DNA of 64,000 nt from Wenyingzhuangia heitensis (GCF_011762155.1 NZ_JAASQL010000001.1:992001-1056000), one strand, 5' to 3'. Numbered from the stretch's first letter, positions 34,050 through 42,630 are shown. The notes: generated from the sequence alone by a model not told the origin. Translations and numbers: made by a program.

Positions 34050-37000
34050 ATGAAAAAATATACATTAAAAGAAATTGAAAAAGTATTTAGAAAATTAAAA
34101 AGCTATTCATATTACGATAATTTCTTTCTTTATTTAAGAGAAAGACTAGCTTCTTTTGAAACTAATGAAAATTTTGAATCAAGATTAAAAGACTTAGTTG
34201 ATTTTTTAAATTTAAATAATGAAATTGAAAAATCAGACTATTTTAATGGGCTTCTAAGTAATATTGATTTTGTAGTTATTCCCAAAAAGTTTAAGCATGA
34301 TAAAATTGAAGACCCAGAAGATTTTATAATTACAAATAAATTTTCTAGTAACCATTACGAGGTTGAATCTTGTAATTATCTAATTGATGCACCAATAGAG
34401 ATACATCTTATTTCGTTATTATGGATACTAAATGAAGGCGTTAACTTAAATGATACATATAAAAAAAACAATTACGCATATGCTTTAGAATTAGATGATT
34501 CTAAAAGCAAAGTAGTAAATGGTCTACGTTTATTTAAACCTTATTTTGAACAATATCAGAAGTGGAGAGATAGTGCTATCAATAAAGCCCAAAATTTTAT
34601 AGAAGAAGGAACAGATATACTTATGATTAGTGTTGATGTGAAGCAATATTTTTACAACATTAATTTAACTGAAAAGTTACCAAATTTTAAAAAAGATCTG
34701 AGAAAAGGTTCTACTAAAAAGGGGTTACCCATGACAAATATGCTTTTAAAAATCCATGAAGCTTATCAATTAAAGTTAAAAGGTAATATACCTAGTAATA
34801 TTAATTATGATAATTGTATTCCAATTGGATTATTGTCGTCAGGTATAATAGGTAATTGGTTTTTAAAAGATTTAGATCTTAAAATAACAGATAATCTATC
34901 TCCAGTATATTATGGTAGATATGTTGATGATATTATTATTGTTTTATCAAATGCATCAGTTAATGAAAATGAACCAAAACCAAAATCAGCAATCTTAAAA
35001 AAGTTTTTTGTAGATCGAGATATACTTAAAAACGAAGAAGAAAATATTAATGTTTATAGCTATTCTGAAGATGAAAATATAAAACTACAAAAAGATAAAA
35101 CTACTGTGTATGCATTTGATAGTAAAGAATCACATGCAGTATTAGAAAAGTTTAAAAAAAATATAGAAAAAAATAGTAGTGCTTTCTGGTTTTTGCCAGA
35201 TGAAGAAAATGCAGATGAAGATTTTGATGATAATGTATATGAATTAACCTATTCAGATACCACTAATAAATTGAGAAGTATTAGTGAAATTAAACAAAGT
35301 AAATATGGTGCCTCAATTTATTTAGCAAAAAAAATAAAATTAGCATTATTATCCGATGATAAGAAAGATTTAAAAACAACCAAACAAATATTGACCTTTT
35401 TTAAGGGTCGTATAAATTTAGAATTTAATTCAATTTGGGAAAAGGCACTTACTTATTTTATAATTCAAAACAATACCAAAGCTTTTATAGCTTTTATTAA
35501 TGAGACTCATAATTCAATAAAGAAAATAAAAGTAACTGAATTAGATAAATCTTGTAGTATAGATAAGCTACAACAAGGCCAATATAGTTATTTACTCAAC
35601 TCAATAGCATTATCTTTATGTATAAACCCAAAGTTTTTAAATAAAGACATAGAATCACATATTGAACGTTTAGAAAATAAAATACTTACAATAGAAAGTT
35701 TAAATCAAATAATACTAAATTATAAAAAAACAAATCTCTTTAGACATTATTTTGTGATTCAACCTTTATTAAATTTTTCAATTTTTAATTTAGAAACTAA
35801 TTTATTAAAATTTGACATTCAAAACTATAAAGATATTAAGCTATTAAATGAAAAATTTAAATACGCACCTAGATATATCTATTTACATGAAATAGTACAT
35901 TATTTATCTTTTCAAAAATTATATAATTCTTCACAAAATATTAATGAAGTAAATAATACTGTATTAATAGAAGATTTGTTTTTAAAAGAAGTGAATTATA
36001 AAGATGAGAACGAAAACACTATAAACTACTCATCCAATAAAGTTTTAGATGATGCGTTGAAACTATATTATAAATTCAACTATGAATTAAGGAATTCGGG
36101 TGTTTTTAATCAATTGGAATTTGATAGTATTAAATCTGCATATTTTAAAAATACGCGAAAAAAAAATCATGCTGACACAATCAAATATGATGAAGTTTCA
36201 TGTAGTAATAAACAACAAAAAGATACTGTTAGAATAGCTATCGCTAATATGATAGTTAAAGAAGAAAATATAAAAGCATCTTTATTTTATAAACCTATTT
36301 TATCAACGGAAAGGAGAAAAAATTTTATTGATATTTTAAATCAAGCAGAAAATTGTAAGACTGAATTTTTAGTGCTTCCTGAGGTTAGTATTCCGTATCA
36401 ATGGTTACCCTTAATAGCAGATGAATCAAGAAGAAAACAAAGAGTAATTATTGGAGGTTTAGAGCATATTAGGATCAATAATGTATGTTATAATATTATG
36501 GTTACTTGTTTGCCTGTTGAAAGAAATGGAATCAAAGATGTAATTACTGTTTTTCGTTTAAAGAATCACTATTCGCCTCATGAATCTAAGTCAATTAGAA
36601 ATCAAAATAAAATTGTTCCAATTCCCTCTCCATACACGTATAATAAGTTTATATGGAAAAATATTCATTTTAGTGTGTACAACTGTTATGAATTAGCCGA
36701 TATAACTCATCGTTCTGTTTTTCGTTCAGAAGTAGATTTATTATTTGCTTCTGAATATAATAGAGATATTAATTATTTCTCGAATATTACGGAAACGATT
36801 AGTCGTGATGTACACTGTTATTTTGTACAGGTCAATAGTTCTGACTTTGGAGATTCTAGAATTACCAAACCTTCAAGAACTGAAATTAAAGATATTATTA
36901 GATTAAAAGGAGGTATTAATTCTGTTGTATTATATGATGAAATCAATTTAACAGAATTAAGAGAGTTTCAGAAAACACATATAGATGGTCAAAAAACTAT

Positions 37001-37070
37001 TAAATTCAAAAATACACCTCCAAATTATAAACATAGTAAAGCAGAAGATAGAATTAATCAAAAATTTTAA
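34050..37070 (+). CDS. Reverse transcriptase-nitrilase fusion (DRT1/UG-type antiphage protein)
   Basis: A 1006-residue fusion. The N-terminal half is a reverse transcriptase: motif A aspartate D196 in SVDVKQYFYNI and the catalytic YVDD at 291-294. The C-terminal part is a carbon-nitrogen hydrolase with its triad in place: E778 (LPEVSIP), K838 (RLKNHYSPHES) and C879 (YNCYELAD). RT plus nitrilase is the architecture of defence-associated RT type 1 (UG1) and the related UG5/UG6 groups. I cannot place it among them without a tree. It likely acts in phage defence. It has its own leader after a long hairpin, and a structured RNA follows about 230 bases downstream. Confidence 0.88.
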   Translation: MKKYTLKEIEKVFRKLKSYSYYDNFFLYLRERLASFETNENFESRLKDLVDFLNLNNEIEKSDYFNGLLSNIDFVVIPKKFKHDKIEDPEDFIITNKFSSNHYEVESCNYLIDAPIEIHLISLLWILNEGVNLNDTYKKNNYAYALELDDSKSKVVNGLRLFKPYFEQYQKWRDSAINKAQNFIEEGTDILMISVDVKQYFYNINLTEKLPNFKKDLRKGSTKKGLPMTNMLLKIHEAYQLKLKGNIPSNINYDNCIPIGLLSSGIIGNWFLKDLDLKITDNLSPVYYGRYVDDIIIVLSNASVNENEPKPKSAILKKFFVDRDILKNEEENINVYSYSEDENIKLQKDKTTVYAFDSKESHAVLEKFKKNIEKNSSAFWFLPDEENADEDFDDNVYELTYSDTTNKLRSISEIKQSKYGASIYLAKKIKLALLSDDKKDLKTTKQILTFFKGRINLEFNSIWEKALTYFIIQNNTKAFIAFINETHNSIKKIKVTELDKSCSIDKLQQGQYSYLLNSIALSLCINPKFLNKDIESHIERLENKILTIESLNQIILNYKKTNLFRHYFVIQPLLNFSIFNLETNLLKFDIQNYKDIKLLNEKFKYAPRYIYLHEIVHYLSFQKLYNSSQNINEVNNTVLIEDLFLKEVNYKDENENTINYSSNKVLDDALKLYYKFNYELRNSGVFNQLEFDSIKSAYFKNTRKKNHADTIKYDEVSCSNKQQKDTVRIAIANMIVKEENIKASLFYKPILSTERRKNFIDILNQAENCKTEFLVLPEVSIPYQWLPLIADESRRKQRVIIGGLEHIRINNVCYNIMVTCLPVERNGIKDVITVFRLKNHYSPHESKSIRNQNKIVPIPSPYTYNKFIWKNIHFSVYNCYELADITHRSVFRSEVDLLFASEYNRDINYFSNITETISRDVHCYFVQVNSSDFGDSRITKPSRTEIKDIIRLKGGINSVVLYDEINLTELREFQKTHIDGQKTIKFKNTPPNYKHSKAEDRINQKF

Positions 37071-37300
37071 TCACAGGTAAAGTAAAGCTTCTATTTTAAT
37101 AGTCAACAAGCAACTCAGTCAAATTTATAAGATACTTTTCAAACTTTAAAAAAAAACTAACAAAAAATTAAGTTGTCAAAACTTCATCTCAATAAATTAT
37201 TTAGGATTTTAAAAATAATTTTTAACACTTAGTTTTTTGTTCGTAATTTTACAAATAGAAAATATTAAAATACAAAGCGTATAGCTTTTGATTTGGTTTT
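37071..37300. other. Gene-free stretch after the RT-nitrilase gene
   Basis: No ORF, terminator or repeat is evident in this very AT-rich segment. It ends where the structured RNA element begins. It may hold the promoter of that RNA, with candidate TTTTG/TTTG words but no clean -33/-7 pair. Confidence 0.4.
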
Positions 37301-37402
37301 AGAAACCCGCCAGGTTTATAGTCCACCACAATCGAAGTTAAGACGCCCACGTTTTGCGTGGGCTGTTCTTATTTTGGTGGATGAGCTTCTGGCGGGGCTT
37401 CT
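37301..37402 (+). ncRNA. Strongly structured RNA element (nested four-helix hairpin)
   Basis: Nested perfect helices: CCCGCCAG (37306-37313) with CTGGCGGG (37389-37396); TCCACCA (37322-37328) with TGGTGGA (37375-37381); TAAGA (37339-37343) with TCTTA (37367-37371); and GCCCACG (37345-37351) with CGTGGGC (37357-37363). Outer AGAA/TTCT may close it. GC content is far above the surroundings. It is either a stand-alone RNA, perhaps partnering the RT upstream, or a leader of the operon starting at 37447. Strand is uncertain because the stems read both ways. Confidence 0.7.
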
Positions 37403-37446
37403 AAGACTAATAAGAGACAGTTCCACGCTTTTTTTATACGTGAAAA

Positions 37447-37743
37447 ATGAAAAAGAACCGCCAGTTTAATCTCAAAGAAATCCTAACTACTCAGTTTGGA
37501 TTTACATCAGTAGACATAGATAGATATCAAACTATTTTAAATGATCAATCTAAGATTGAAACATTAAAAAATTCTGTTTTATATGTGCTTTCCAAACCTC
37601 AATTTTTTAAAACACAAGAACATAAGCGTAATACACTACTAAAAAAATGTAGAGAATTGGCTTATGAAGTTAATATGCATAATACAACTTCTATTAGTGA
37701 TTTTATTCAAAAGAATTTAAGAAATAATAACCAAAATAAATAA
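37447..37743 (+). CDS. Hypothetical small protein, first gene of a four-gene cargo operon
   Basis: A 98-residue, lysine- and asparagine-rich soluble protein with no recognised domain. It begins 45 bases after the structured RNA and is two bases from the next gene. The composition is mostly helical. Co-transcription with two exported proteins and a phosphoesterase is likely from the spacing. Confidence 0.5.
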   Translation: MKKNRQFNLKEILTTQFGFTSVDIDRYQTILNDQSKIETLKNSVLYVLSKPQFFKTQEHKRNTLLKKCRELAYEVNMHNTTSISDFIQKNLRNNNQNK

Positions 37744-37745
37744 TT

Positions 37746-38228
37746 ATGAAAAAGAGAGTATTAAGTATGCTATTCATAGCGATGACTATGATAGCTTGTT
37801 CAAGTGATGATTCTTCAAATATTGAAAATGATGTAGGAAAAGAAATTGTTTTAAAATCTGAGAAAAATAATTTTGAGGTTATTTATACTCAAAAAGGAGA
37901 TTTAGATGAATCAATAATGATTTTTAGTATTTCAGGTGTAGATAAAGGTTTCATATCATCAAATGTAGTTGATAAATCTGATAATAAAAATTTAGGTAAT
38001 CCAGCTTTAATAAATATGCATGAAAGAGAAGAAGGATCTCATTCATATAGTTTAAAAGATAAAGTTGAGAGTATACTTGTTAATTATTCTGCATTAGTAA
38101 ATGATGACGCCAAAAAGGACTTAGAAATAAATGTAAAGGTTTTTAAGGATGGAAAAGAAGTTTTTAATCAAGATGAAAAAATAGAAATAGGAAAAACGAT
38201 AACTTCTAAATCTTACACAATAGAATAA
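37746..38228 (+). CDS. Hypothetical lipoprotein (mobile-element cargo)
   Basis: A 160-residue protein with a lipoprotein signal (lipobox MIAC near residue 18, then SSDDSSN, a usual flavobacterial surface-lipoprotein start). The rest has a beta-rich pattern with no known family. Its stop overlaps the next start (TAATG), so the two are translationally coupled and may form a pair at the envelope. Confidence 0.6.
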   Translation: MKKRVLSMLFIAMTMIACSSDDSSNIENDVGKEIVLKSEKNNFEVIYTQKGDLDESIMIFSISGVDKGFISSNVVDKSDNKNLGNPALINMHEREEGSHSYSLKDKVESILVNYSALVNDDAKKDLEINVKVFKDGKEVFNQDEKIEIGKTITSKSYTIE

Positions 38229-38779
38229 TGAAAAAAATAATTTTAACCACAGCATTAGTCTTTATTTCAATAGTAGGTTTTTCTCAGGAAATAACAGCTA
38301 AAAACAATACTATTGATGTTATAACGTCAATTAAAAACACTAACAATAGCTTAGTTTTAAACGGAGAGTATAAATTAACCATTGGAAATGATATTCTTAT
38401 ATATTTACCATCGAGTGAAGATTTTTTATTTGTAAAAAAGAAGAAATCTTTATTGAGTGCAAAATTAGCAGGTAAACTTGCAGGAATAGTTGAATCTGGA
38501 GCAATGGTAGCTTTAGGAACAAATACTACTAGTATAGAAGGATTAACCAAAACAATTAAAGTAATTAATACAGCTCAAACAGTACAGTATGGTGCAGATG
38601 CATTAGAAAAAATTAATGCTTTAGATATTTCTAAAAAGGCTAAAAAAATAGCAGGTAGAAAAGCTGAAGTTTTAGGATGGGATGCAACCAATAATATAAT
38701 TGAAGTTAAGATTGGTATAAAGAAATATGAAGTACATTTACAAGAGGCTATTGTTACTAAAGAAATAAAATTGATATAA
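38228..38779 (+). CDS. Hypothetical exported protein (mobile-element cargo)
   Basis: A 183-residue protein with a signal peptide (MKKIILTTALVFISIVGFSQ). The centre contains a small, alanine/glycine-rich stretch (AKLAGKLAGIVESGAMVALG), which could be amphipathic or membrane-inserting. No known domain. It is coupled to the lipoprotein upstream and directly followed by the phosphoesterase. Confidence 0.55.
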   Translation: MKKIILTTALVFISIVGFSQEITAKNNTIDVITSIKNTNNSLVLNGEYKLTIGNDILIYLPSSEDFLFVKKKKSLLSAKLAGKLAGIVESGAMVALGTNTTSIEGLTKTIKVINTAQTVQYGADALEKINALDISKKAKKIAGRKAEVLGWDATNNIIEVKIGIKKYEVHLQEAIVTKEIKLI

Positions 38780-39406
38780 TTGAAGATAGTATTCATTTCA
38801 GATACACATGGTAGACACAATTATGTAAAACTACCTGAAGGTGATATTCTTATACATTCGGGAGATTTAACATCACGAGGTGATATTTTTGAGATAGCTC
38901 ATTTTATTTCTTGGTTAAACAAACTTACTTTTAAGCATATTATATTCATAGCAGGAAATCATGATTTCTATCTTGAGAAACACAGTATTGATGATTTTAA
39001 AGATTTCTTACCTAATAACGCTATTTATTTAAATGATTCAGGTTGTGAAATAGAGGGAGTAAAGTTTTGGGGTTCACCAATTCAACCTGAGTTTTTAAAC
39101 TGGGCTTTTAATAGAGAAAGAGGGGTTGATATAAAAAAGCATTGGGATTTAATTCCAAATGACACAGATGTACTAATTACTCATGGGTCTCCTTATGGTA
39201 TTTTAGACCAAACTGTAAGAGGTGACAAAATAGGTTGTGAAGATTTACTAAAAAAGGTTTTAGAAATTAGGCCTAAAATTCATGCTTTTGGACATATTCA
39301 TGAAGCTTACGGTATCAAAAATATTAATGAAACAACTTTTGTAAATGCTAGTTTACTGAATGAGAGGTATCGTTATACAAACGATCCTATTGTTTTAGAA
39401 GTTTGA
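38780..39406 (+). CDS. Calcineurin-like metallophosphoesterase
   Basis: A 208-residue metallophosphatase with the full metal-binding set: DTHG at the N-terminus, GDLTSRGD, GNHD, THGSPYG and GHIHEAYG. The family cleaves phosphomonoesters or diesters, often cyclic nucleotides. Substrate unknown. It starts with TTG immediately after the upstream stop (TAATTG), and no in-frame ATG is available nearby. As the last gene of the cargo operon it could supply the enzymatic activity of the group. Confidence 0.85.
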   Translation: MKIVFISDTHGRHNYVKLPEGDILIHSGDLTSRGDIFEIAHFISWLNKLTFKHIIFIAGNHDFYLEKHSIDDFKDFLPNNAIYLNDSGCEIEGVKFWGSPIQPEFLNWAFNRERGVDIKKHWDLIPNDTDVLITHGSPYGILDQTVRGDKIGCEDLLKKVLEIRPKIHAFGHIHEAYGIKNINETTFVNASLLNERYRYTNDPIVLEV

Positions 39407-39521
39407 TAAATTCTAAGTGTACAATATTTTACAATTGACTAAAAGTACAGTTGTGAAAAGAGTATTTGAAGAAGTATAAATAACTAAAGAAAGACATTAT
39501 CGCTTTAAGGGGGTAGGTTTT

Positions 39522-39557
39522 AAAAACTCAGAATTGATTTTCAATCCTGAGTTTTTT
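39522..39557. terminator. Bidirectional terminator between cargo operon and integrase
   Basis: AAAAACTCAGAATTGA (39522-39537) pairs with TCAATCCTGAGTTTTT (39541-39556) with one mismatch, ending in T-runs both ways. It lies between the convergent phosphoesterase and integrase genes. Confidence 0.82.
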
Positions 39558-39683
39558 CTATTTTATCAAACTTTCATCAACCATACATAAGTTTAATAAT
39601 ATCGTAGTAATGTTTGATGCGAATTTATATATTTTGCTTATGTATGGTTGACGAAAAACTAACTGTATATTCATTAATGTATG

Positions 39684-40910
39684 TTATATAATATTTTCAA
39701 AAGCTGTGTCTAATTCCTCAGTACAAAAATCTTCTAAATACGTTTCAGTAGTTTTAATAGATTGATGTCCTAGAGCTTGTTTAATCATAACAGTACTCAA
39801 TCCTTTTTTTAAAGACAAAGTTGCAAATGTATGTCTAGCAGTGTAAAAATTAACTTTTGTTTTAATACCACAGTCAAGTGAAATAGTTTTGAGTAGTTTC
39901 CCATAGTGATTTAGCACACTTTTTTTTCTCATCTTTAATTCTTCTTCAGTATAAAGATTTATGTCTTTTTTTAAAATTGGCAAGATATAGTCAGTATTAT
40001 ATGGACGATAAGCTTTAAAGTAATTTATTATTTTTTTTGTGTGGTCATTATTTGGAATTTTTACATTTAGATTTACTTTCGTCTTATTTCTAGTATAGGA
40101 AAAGTTACTGAATTCTATATCGTCCCATTTTAATTCAGCTAAATCAGTAAAGTTCATTCCACGACAATAGAAACTAAGTAAATATGCATAAAGAGCTTTA
40201 GTACCTTCTTTTTTAGTTGAAAATTCATAATCTAGGAGTAGTTGTAGGTCGTGTTTGCTTAAAGCTCTTTTTATTTTACTAGATTTTAATTTGGATATTC
40301 TATAATCTTTGAATGGATATGCTTCACTTGATACAGCTTGGGATTTAATACCATCGTTGTATACTGCTCTAATATTACGCATATAAACTCCAATACCACC
40401 ATCATGACAATCGTTAGCACGTAAATAACCTTCAAAATCTATTAGAAATGAGTAATTAATGTTCGTAAATGGATAATCCATTACTTTGGGATTAAATCTT
40501 AGGAGTGCAGAAATAGTATCGTTATATGAATCTCTTGAACTAATTTTCCCTGCTTCAAGAAACTGATCTTTTCGTTTTTTGAAGTACGGTATGAAGTTTA
40601 ATTTTTCAATTTCTTTGGGTCTAAATAATGAATCAAAAATGTCTAAAGTAAATTCAGATTCATCTTCAAGCATTATATCGACTATCTTAGATGCTTTTTG
40701 CCTTATGGATGTTAATACACGATTTGATTGAAGGTGGTTTTCGTATTTAGAGTTAAATTCACTTGTTTTTTCATTCCAAAATTTAGGTAATGTGTTATAG
40801 GGAGTTTTGTAAAATTTAGATTTCCTATTTATTGTTATTCTTAGATTAATAGGGTAAGTTCCGTTGCTTAATTTTGTCTTTTTTAGAATAATTTTGATAC
40901 TTGCTTTCAT
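39684..40910 (-). CDS. Tyrosine-type site-specific integrase
   Basis: A 408-residue tyrosine recombinase of the Bacteroidota type: an N-terminal Arm-like domain, a SAM-like core-binding domain (residues ~100-210) and a catalytic domain. Catalytic elements are the box I arginine in SFYCRGMNFTDLAELKW, R359-H360 in TARHTFATL, H382 in LGHQS and the nucleophile Y391 in TTETYLED. The first position of the HxxR motif is Y rather than H. It lies about 140 bases from the right attachment repeat and transcribes away from it, so it should catalyse integration and excision of this element. Confidence 0.93.
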   Translation of the reverse strand: MKASIKIILKKTKLSNGTYPINLRITINRKSKFYKTPYNTLPKFWNEKTSEFNSKYENHLQSNRVLTSIRQKASKIVDIMLEDESEFTLDIFDSLFRPKEIEKLNFIPYFKKRKDQFLEAGKISSRDSYNDTISALLRFNPKVMDYPFTNINYSFLIDFEGYLRANDCHDGGIGVYMRNIRAVYNDGIKSQAVSSEAYPFKDYRISKLKSSKIKRALSKHDLQLLLDYEFSTKKEGTKALYAYLLSFYCRGMNFTDLAELKWDDIEFSNFSYTRNKTKVNLNVKIPNNDHTKKIINYFKAYRPYNTDYILPILKKDINLYTEEELKMRKKSVLNHYGKLLKTISLDCGIKTKVNFYTARHTFATLSLKKGLSTVMIKQALGHQSIKTTETYLEDFCTEELDTAFENII

Positions 40911-41055
40911 TGAAATATTTTAAAGTTTAACATGCGTACAACAAATGCAAACATTTAGTGAAACGTGATGAAACAAAAATATTTTTAAAAACCCCTAAGC
41001 ACTTGATTTTTAGTGGTTTTGAAGCTATATGCAATTAAATGCAAATATTGTTTAT

Positions 41056-41113
41056 CTGACTCATAATCAGGGGGTCCATGGTTCGAGCCCATGTGGGACC
41101 ACTACTTAAAGCC
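41056..41113. repeat. Right attachment repeat (attR), tRNA 3' fragment
   Basis: This copies the anticodon-loop to 3' end of the CAU tRNA, but with T stem CATGG/CCATG in place of CTAGG/CCTAG. The two changed base pairs are compensated. There is no 5' half, so it is not a functional tRNA gene. The rest of the 40911-41055 gap shows nothing clear. Confidence 0.88.
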
Positions 41114-41114
41114 T

Positions 41115-41142
41115 AAAACCCCAGTTTTTACTGGGGTTTTTT
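41115..41142 (+). terminator. Terminator beyond the right attachment site
   Basis: AAAACCCCAGT, loop TTTT, ACTGGGGTTTT, then T-run. This is probably the original terminator of the tRNA gene before the element inserted. Confidence 0.85.
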
Positions 41143-41221
41143 ATTTTAGGGTGTCAAATAAGGTGTCAGTTATTTTAATTGCTTTAAATAGATCATATGT
41201 CACTGACAAGATTACTGTTTT

Positions 41222-42325
41222 TTACATGTCAATTTGATATGATGTATTTCTTCCTTTTCCAAATACTTTAAACACTCCTAACTCTAACAATCCTTGTAAG
41301 TCTCTAGTAGCTGTAGGTTTAGATGTTTTAGTGATGGCTATGTATTTTTTAGCAGTCATACCACCTTCAAAACCATCAATTCCTTCTTCTAACATTCTAC
41401 GGATTACTTTTAATTGTCTTTCATTTAGTTTTGATCCATATAGATCAAATAGTCTTGCTTTTTTGAGTGTAAAATCAATAAGTACCTCCGATACACCAAG
41501 TGCTTTTAAAATTATATCTATAAAGTACTGAAGCCATTCTGTAATATCATTACTTCTTTGCCCTACTTCTAGAGCTTTGTAATAATCATTTTTATATTCT
41601 TCAATACTGGTAGAAAGACTTAGTAGTAAAGGTGAGTTTAAAGTTTGCAAAAGTGCTTTTTCGGCAATAGCTCTTCCAATTCTTCCGTTTCCATCTTCAA
41701 ACGGATGTATGCTCTCAAAATAGAGATGAGCTATGGCAGATCTAATGGGAGCGTGCTTTATTGCTTTAGTTCCGTTTGGAGCTGTGTCATTAAACCAAGT
41801 AATGAACTGATCCATTTCTTTAGGAATATCTTTTGATGCAGGAGCTTCAAAATGTATTTTTTCTTTCCCCATGGCTCCAGAAACTACTTGCATAGGTTCG
41901 ACATGATCCCTCCAAGCTCCAATACGAATATTCTGATCATGAGATAATAATTGTTTATGCCAATTAAATAGTAGGTTTTTAGTTAATGGTTCTTTATAAC
42001 TGTTCTGAACATCTGTTACAAGTGATCCGATACCTTTTGCTCTAAGATCTTTTACGTTTTCGTAGGTAGTATTTAATTTTAAATTGTTTCGTACTGATGA
42101 CATAACGTCTTTTCTACTTAGATACTCTCCTTCAATTTCAGAGGTTTTGATAGCTTCTGAGACTAGAATATCTATTAGAGTTTGGATATGGTACTCCTTG
42201 GGAATTGCTTTTATAATACCTTGTATGCGGCCTGTTTTTTCGGCAAAAATATACAGGTTATCTTCTAGTATAGTTTTATCATAACTAAATTTAGTCCAGT
42301 CTTTTTGTTGCCAATTATATTTCAT
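41222..42325 (-). CDS. Fic family protein (AMPylator with N-terminal inhibitory helix)
   Basis: A 367-residue Fic protein. The N-terminus resembles DUF4172 (WQQKDWTKFSYDKTI) and contains a class II inhibitory motif TSEIEG (residues 61-66). The catalytic Fic motif is complete, HPFEDGNGRIGR from H207. The C-terminal ~100 residues look like a winged-helix DNA-binding domain (MTAKKYIAITKTSKPTATRDLQGLLELGVF). It likely AMPylates a target protein and may bind its own operator, a paired GAGCC-N17-GGCTC array at the start codon. It is outside the integrated element. Confidence 0.9.
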   Translation of the reverse strand: MKYNWQQKDWTKFSYDKTILEDNLYIFAEKTGRIQGIIKAIPKEYHIQTLIDILVSEAIKTSEIEGEYLSRKDVMSSVRNNLKLNTTYENVKDLRAKGIGSLVTDVQNSYKEPLTKNLLFNWHKQLLSHDQNIRIGAWRDHVEPMQVVSGAMGKEKIHFEAPASKDIPKEMDQFITWFNDTAPNGTKAIKHAPIRSAIAHLYFESIHPFEDGNGRIGRAIAEKALLQTLNSPLLLSLSTSIEEYKNDYYKALEVGQRSNDITEWLQYFIDIILKALGVSEVLIDFTLKKARLFDLYGSKLNERQLKVIRRMLEEGIDGFEGGMTAKKYIAITKTSKPTATRDLQGLLELGVFKVFGKGRNTSYQIDM

Positions 42326-42397
42326 GAGCCGATTATATCTTTTATTTGGCTCAAATATACTAAAAAAAATGAGCCGATTTAATGTTTTTATCGGCTC
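42326..42397. promoter_or_regulatory. Paired inverted-repeat operator at the fic start
   Basis: GAGCC-N17-GGCTC occurs twice, at 42326-42352 and 42371-42397, exactly 45 bases apart. The second copy has eight-base arms (GAGCCGAT/ATCGGCTC). The fic promoter box lies within the first copy. This suits cooperative binding by an autoregulator. Confidence 0.68.
42352..42359 (-). promoter_or_regulatory. Promoter -7 box of fic
   Basis: The minus strand reads TATATTTG, 26 bases before the ATG. It overlaps the GGCTC arm of the operator by one base. Confidence 0.6.
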
Positions 42398-42521
42398 GTG
42401 CCTTATTCAAGGATTAAGATATAGTGTGTTTAGTGAAAGAGAAAAGTTTGATAAAACTACCTACCTACCCACCCTTTTTAATATTAGTTGTTTGTTATTC
42501 AGGTTTTTAAATGGGTAGGTG

Positions 42522-42630
42522 TTTCCCCTCATACTTCTTAAAACTAAAATTTTTAGAGATGGAAATAGGTTTGTTTGTATACGCAGGTTTGTCTATGGTA
42601 AAAGAACTAATGTAGATTTCATCAATTAAA
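42522..42630 (+). repeat. Receptor-associated upstream element, copy 1
   Basis: A 109-nt element repeated at 47621-47729 with 12 mismatches and no gaps. Features conserved in both are CTAAAATTTTTAG, two direct AGGTTTGT words 18 bases apart and CTATGGTAAA. It ends 60 bases before the promoter of the first TonB receptor. The gap 42398-42521 shows only an imperfect CTACCC/GGGTAG pair. Confidence 0.75.

Larger units (their letters stand above)
24404..41113. mobile_element. Integrated mobilizable element in a tRNA gene, 16.65 kb
   Basis: The segment is bounded by the two 58-nt repeats. The tRNA is complete at the left end and a tRNA 3' fragment marks the right end. It holds an excisionase-like HTH gene, a VirE/VapE-type ATPase, a primase, MobC, a relaxase and a tyrosine integrase at the right end. 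No conjugation (Tra/T4SS) genes are visible, so it should be mobilizable in trans rather than self-transmissible. Cargo at 30371-39406 includes a reverse-transcriptase-nitrilase defence gene. Confidence 0.88.

Noticed and set aside
41056-41102. Second tRNA-like sequence
   Set aside because: Only the anticodon-loop to 3' end is present. Acceptor 5' strand and D-arm are missing, so it is the attachment-site fragment and not a gene.
42324-42518. 64-codon frame starting ATGAGCCGA upstream of the first receptor
   Set aside because: Its start is inside the fic operator repeat and its sequence shows no domain. It is better explained as regulatory DNA.
42522-42630. Cobalamin riboswitch upstream of the TonB receptor
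   Set aside because: No B12-box-like GCCACTG segment or matching helices could be seen. The element also lies upstream of the promoter and is better described as an uncharacterised repeat.
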